Made by a program: the position numbers and the translations under genes. The notes under the pieces are model-generated. The model ran no database searches, was not told the DNA's origin, and saw only the letters and a program-made list of their open reading frames with translations. From contig JAWKLJ010000001.1 of NCBI GenBank assembly GCA_041392805.1, positions 1,364,001-1,428,000 on the forward strand: DNA of 64,000 nt, in the 5' to 3' direction. Shown piece after piece: positions 60,914-64,000 of the stretch. How positions within the stretch are numbered: the stretch's first letter is position 1; every line of letters begins with the position of its first letter. This DNA is from Saprospiraceae bacterium (GTDB lineage: Bacteria > Bacteroidota > Bacteroidia > Chitinophagales > Saprospiraceae).

Positions 60914-62269
60914 ATGAAGGTCACTGAATCCAAAACGACTGCTGCCCGTCAGCACATTTGGGCAAAAGCGGAACAACAAGATCCTTTTTTCCGGAAAGAA
61001 AGGACTACTGGCGTTTTGGAAAACGGGGAAAGCAAATTTTTCAATCATCCTCTACAGCAAAAAAACTTTTTCAGTCGGCCCATCATCCAACCCCAACTTG
61101 TTAAGGGCCAGCCGGACAATAAATACCAACAGGCAGCCAACAAAATGGGAGATGAGGTAAAGTGGCAGTCGGTAAATGAAAGCCTGAAATCAGGAACGGA
61201 CAGCCCTTTCGTGCAAACAAAATGCTCAAATTGTGACAGAGAAGACATGATTCAGCGTTTTTCACTTTCAGGTGTAGGAGAATTTATTGGGAATGTGGGA
61301 AGAGGCATCAGGGATAAGGCCGTTGGAGTAGGCGAACGAATAGGAGAAGGGGTAAGCAATATCTATGACAGGGTTGCCGATACAGCTGGGGGCATAGCAG
61401 ACAGGACAAGGGAAGCAGGCGATGTTCCCCGCCAAAGACCTGAAAGGGAAGATCCATCCAACTTTTGTGTAGCCTATACTTCACCGACAGAAGTGATAGC
61501 ATCAAAAATCTACCTGAGAACTGTATTGTTACCCGCCTCAGCAGGTATGTTTGGGGGTGAGGTTATGAGTATATGGTATCAATATTTGTCGGGTCCTTCC
61601 GGAAGGCATTTTTATAAGGATGGCTCTACCATTGGCAATAGTTTTTCCACTAGTGAAGTTATTCGAAATAGAACGAATCATTTAATGAGGTTAACTGCAA
61701 GCAGGCATCACCGCTTGCCCATTACGGCTGATAATACTTGGGAAGACGTTGCTGTAGCGACTGTTTTCGATCCTGCCGAATTAACTTATCCTATTAATTT
61801 TAGTAACCCTTTCGATATTCCTGGCCACATCGCGGGTGGTGTTTCGGGTGGTGTATTGGGAATGGATTCAAGGGAGTTAAAAGGCAGTATCAGTGTTTTT
61901 AGAGAGGTTGATGGATCAGGTAACTTGTTGAATCTGAAGCTGCGATCAAATTTTGAGTTTGAGGTGATGGATACTGTTGATTTTTGCCCTGGTGGAATTG
62001 GAGCCGGGATTGAACAAGTTTTAACAATTCCTCTGAGTAGACTTGAAGCCTCAGGTGAAGCCTGGGATGTACCCTTCCAGGTCAATTTCCACCCAACACC
62101 TGTGGAAATAACTATTATTGGTAGCGCATTGAGCTCGGGATCTGCAGGAATAGTATTTGGCGAAGTTGACCAGGGAGATGACCGAAGAAACCGTAGTGAC
62201 CGTACAAGAGATGCCCATCGTGGATTAGAAGAAAAAGAAAGGGTTACAGGTAGATTATCTGGGCGTTAG
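60914..62269 (+). CDS. Probable eCIS cargo/effector protein without DUF4157 domain
   Basis: The N-terminal ~110 residues have the linker seen in DUF4157 eCIS cargo proteins: FFSRPIIQPQLVKGQPDNKYQQAANKMGDEV, then VQTKCSNCDREDMIQRFSL. The HExxH DUF4157 core itself is absent. A Gly-rich amphipathic stretch (about 116-170; GVGEFIGNVGRGIRDKAVGVGERIGEGVSNIYDRVADTAGG) follows. The rest is an unrecognised beta-rich domain (about 180-415; SGPSGRHFYKDGSTIGNSFSTSEVIRNR, NFEFEVMDTVDFCPGGIGAG). The C-terminus is charged (RRNRSDRTRDAHRGLEEKERV). Position last in the cluster and the N-terminal signature support delivery by the eCIS; the activity is unknown. Confidence 0.7.
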   Translation: MKVTESKTTAARQHIWAKAEQQDPFFRKERTTGVLENGESKFFNHPLQQKNFFSRPIIQPQLVKGQPDNKYQQAANKMGDEVKWQSVNESLKSGTDSPFVQTKCSNCDREDMIQRFSLSGVGEFIGNVGRGIRDKAVGVGERIGEGVSNIYDRVADTAGGIADRTREAGDVPRQRPEREDPSNFCVAYTSPTEVIASKIYLRTVLLPASAGMFGGEVMSIWYQYLSGPSGRHFYKDGSTIGNSFSTSEVIRNRTNHLMRLTASRHHRLPITADNTWEDVAVATVFDPAELTYPINFSNPFDIPGHIAGGVSGGVLGMDSRELKGSISVFREVDGSGNLLNLKLRSNFEFEVMDTVDFCPGGIGAGIEQVLTIPLSRLEASGEAWDVPFQVNFHPTPVEITIIGSALSSGSAGIVFGEVDQGDDRRNRSDRTRDAHRGLEEKERVTGRLSGR

Positions 62270-62327
62270 AACACACTATACAGGAATCCTGACGATGTGA
62301 TTTCTTTTATTTAAAAACATAATAATT

Positions 62328-62762
62328 GTGAAGGCATTGATTTTTCAAACAGCATTGTTTAGCATTTTGGGTTGTTCGTCAACAAAAGTTGAACCCGAAA
62401 TACATTTGATACCCCAAGGTTACAAAGGCCTTGTTATAATAGATTTTGGCATAATCAATGGCACGCCTCCAGAATATGAGGGTGATTTCAGGATTTATAA
62501 GATTCCTGAGAATGGGAAGCTCAAAACACAATTTCAAAGTAACCTCGGAGTGAAACCTCGGGACAAAAACCTTTTTTTTCAAATAAATCCAAATGGACAA
62601 AGGATTCCTTTGACTCATTTTTCTGATAATGACCTTTCTCCTGAAACTATGGTAGTCAGCAATGTATATGTGGTAGGAAATTCCTATCATTACTTTATAG
62701 ACGAATTGCAAAAAATCGATCAATATAAAAACCCGGCGATAGAGGAATCTCCACGACAATAA
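62328..62762 (+). CDS. Small lipoprotein, DUF6843-like
   Basis: The GTG at 62328 starts a 144-residue protein whose first residues (MKALIFQTALFSILGC) are a short lipoprotein signal with the acceptor Cys at 16. CSSTKVEPEIHLIPQGYKGLVIIDFG and IYKIPENGKLKTQFQSNLGVKPRDKNLFFQINPNG resemble the small lipoproteins with a DUF6843 domain (IPxGYKGxVxI motif). It follows the cargo gene by 58 bp. It may be unconnected to the eCIS. The family call is by motif memory and should be treated as provisional. Confidence 0.65.
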   Translation: MKALIFQTALFSILGCSSTKVEPEIHLIPQGYKGLVIIDFGIINGTPPEYEGDFRIYKIPENGKLKTQFQSNLGVKPRDKNLFFQINPNGQRIPLTHFSDNDLSPETMVVSNVYVVGNSYHYFIDELQKIDQYKNPAIEESPRQ

Positions 62763-62924
62763 ACTAAGGATACTAACCTATGAAGGAGAAAACTACAATT
62801 CAAAGTCGAATGGAAGTTTTATCACCGAAAGTGTCAAATCGAATTCTTTTTGCTAGCATAAAATCCTAAACCGAAAATAAATAAATCTTGTGAAAACAAA
62901 ATTTTAATAATAAACTCCAAATCC

Positions 62925-64000
62925 ATGACAACAGAAAAAGTAACCTTATCGAACGTCTTAATCTGGAATCGCCTAGCCTGCGATGCTATTTATTACACCA
63001 AGAAGCCGCCTACCTTGGCTGCTAGGTCACTGGCTATGGTTCATACCGCCATGTATGATGCCTGGACCGCTTACACAACTACTAAAGAGCTGAGTACCAC
63101 TTGGGGCGACCGCTTTCAGCGGCCCGATGTAGAGTGTACCTGGCAAAATAGGGAAAAAGCCTATGGTCATGCAGCCTACACTGTACTTGAATCGCTCTTC
63201 GGGGCGGATTTACCTGACGAGCATAAAACGATGTTTAAACAGAAAATGAAAGATTTTGGCTATAACGCAGGAGATAAATCGATAGATGTCACCACCCCTC
63301 AGGGGATTGGAAATCTCTCGGGAAAACTCGTTCTGGAGTGCCGCAAAGGGGACGGTTCTAATCAAGAGAATGCTTATTCGGATTATTCGGGATATAAACC
63401 TGTTAACCCACCACCACCTGAACGAGTGAAGGTAATAGATCGTTGGCAGCCACAGCTGGATGATGACCACAATCCACAACAATTTATGACCCCTCATTGG
63501 GGCTTGGTAAAGCCATTTGCATTGACTTGGGGCGGCCAATTTCGACCCGAACCACCTGCTGAAAGTGATAGCATTAAATTTGAAAATCAAATCAAGGAAA
63601 TCATTCAGTTTAGTAAAGGCTTAACAGAAGGACAAAAGTTGAGCGCTGAGTATTGGGCGGGTATGCACGAAGATCAATTCGAAGATAATTCATGTCTAGA
63701 TAACCATAAATATTGGACGACTCCCCCAGCACAATGCTGCCGGATTGGGCATTATATCGCAAAGAAAAATGGTTTTCAAAACACCTATGCTATTAAATTT
63801 TTCTTCGCTTTGACCAATGCTTTGCTTGATGCGAGTATCGCAGCTTGGGATGCTAAACAACATTATGATTATTGCCGTCCGGAAGGTGTAATTCATGAAT
63901 TATATGATGAAAAAACCTTCAAAGCCTGGGGTGGCCCTTGTCGTGGCGTAGTAGAAATGGAGGGAGAGGGTTGGTACCCTTACCTGTTGAATTCACCACC
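62925..64000 (+). CDS. Vanadium-dependent haloperoxidase / PAP2-like protein, partial
   Basis: The frame is open from ATG 62925 to the window edge (358 codons), so the catalytic C-terminal half is missing. The visible part (VLIWNRLACDAIYYTKKPPTLAARSLAMVHTAMYDAWTAY, AAYTVLESLF, YKPVNPPPPERVKVIDRWQP, FMTPHWGLVKPFAL, SAEYWAGMHEDQ, KNGFQNTYAIKFFFALTNALLDASIAAWDAKQHYDYCRPE) is typical of the bacterial VCPO-like branch with DUF6851. Members oxidise halides with H2O2 if the vanadate site is intact, which cannot be seen here. There is no signal peptide. It might be an eCIS-linked cargo or an independent enzyme. Confidence 0.82.
   Translation, partial: MTTEKVTLSNVLIWNRLACDAIYYTKKPPTLAARSLAMVHTAMYDAWTAYTTTKELSTTWGDRFQRPDVECTWQNREKAYGHAAYTVLESLFGADLPDEHKTMFKQKMKDFGYNAGDKSIDVTTPQGIGNLSGKLVLECRKGDGSNQENAYSDYSGYKPVNPPPPERVKVIDRWQPQLDDDHNPQQFMTPHWGLVKPFALTWGGQFRPEPPAESDSIKFENQIKEIIQFSKGLTEGQKLSAEYWAGMHEDQFEDNSCLDNHKYWTTPPAQCCRIGHYIAKKNGFQNTYAIKFFFALTNALLDASIAAWDAKQHYDYCRPEGVIHELYDEKTFKAWGGPCRGVVEMEGEGWYPYLLNSP

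Overview
The window looks like chromosomal DNA of a free-living Bacteroidota bacterium, most likely near Saprospiraceae (Saprospiria). Signs of this are a secreted enzyme with a SprB-like repeat and a type IX secretion C-terminal signal, A-rich leaders in place of Shine-Dalgarno sites, a TAnnTTTG promoter box, a DAHP synthase with a C-terminal chorismate mutase, and LytS/LytTR and TPR-kinase/NarL regulator pairs. The species assignment is inference.

Left third (1-22.3 kb): envelope and metabolic genes. A partial beta-propeller lipoprotein/secreted protein and three secreted proteins are followed by an aromatic amino-acid operon (pheA, aminotransferase, tyrA, aroF-CM; 5.6-9.7 kb). It is preceded by two consecutive Phe/Tyr-rich leader peptides, each with its own pause hairpin, antiterminator arm and terminator: a tandem ribosome-mediated attenuator. 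Next come a crotonase, two two-component systems, a SnoaL-like protein, two secreted/lipoproteins, and a divergent pair formed by a choline-type Na+ symporter and a phosphatidylcholine synthase, which together make a plausible choline-to-PC pathway.

Middle (22.7-34.9 kb, all minus strand): a conflict/defence-type island. A tight four-gene operon encodes a TIR-inactive STAND protein, a MoxR AAA+ ATPase, a vWA protein and a 1470-residue protein with a caspase fold lacking the catalytic Cys followed by a TIR-like domain. Upstream on the same strand lie a caspase-TIR protein and a 674-residue caspase, both with intact His/Cys dyads. The arrangement resembles the NTP-dependent MoxR-vWA ternary conflict systems. 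Intergenic spaces here carry a dispersed low-complexity repeat.

Right (35.5-62.3 kb, all plus strand): an extracellular contractile injection system (eCIS). In order it has an AraC-type regulator preceded by a long inverted repeat, a DUF4255 cap protein, an unknown protein, one sheath, two unknown coiled-coil proteins, two tube proteins, DUF5908 (54 aa), a LysM tube/baseplate protein, a VgrG/Pvc8 spike, PAAR, gp25, very large Pvc11-like (1772 aa) and Pvc12-like (2305 aa) baseplate proteins, a Pvc14-like tape measure, a small unknown protein and a probable cargo protein with the linker typical of DUF4157 eCIS effectors but without that domain. No Pvc13-like fibre or Pvc15-like AAA+ ATPase is seen in the window. 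A small lipoprotein and a partial vanadium-haloperoxidase-like gene close the window.
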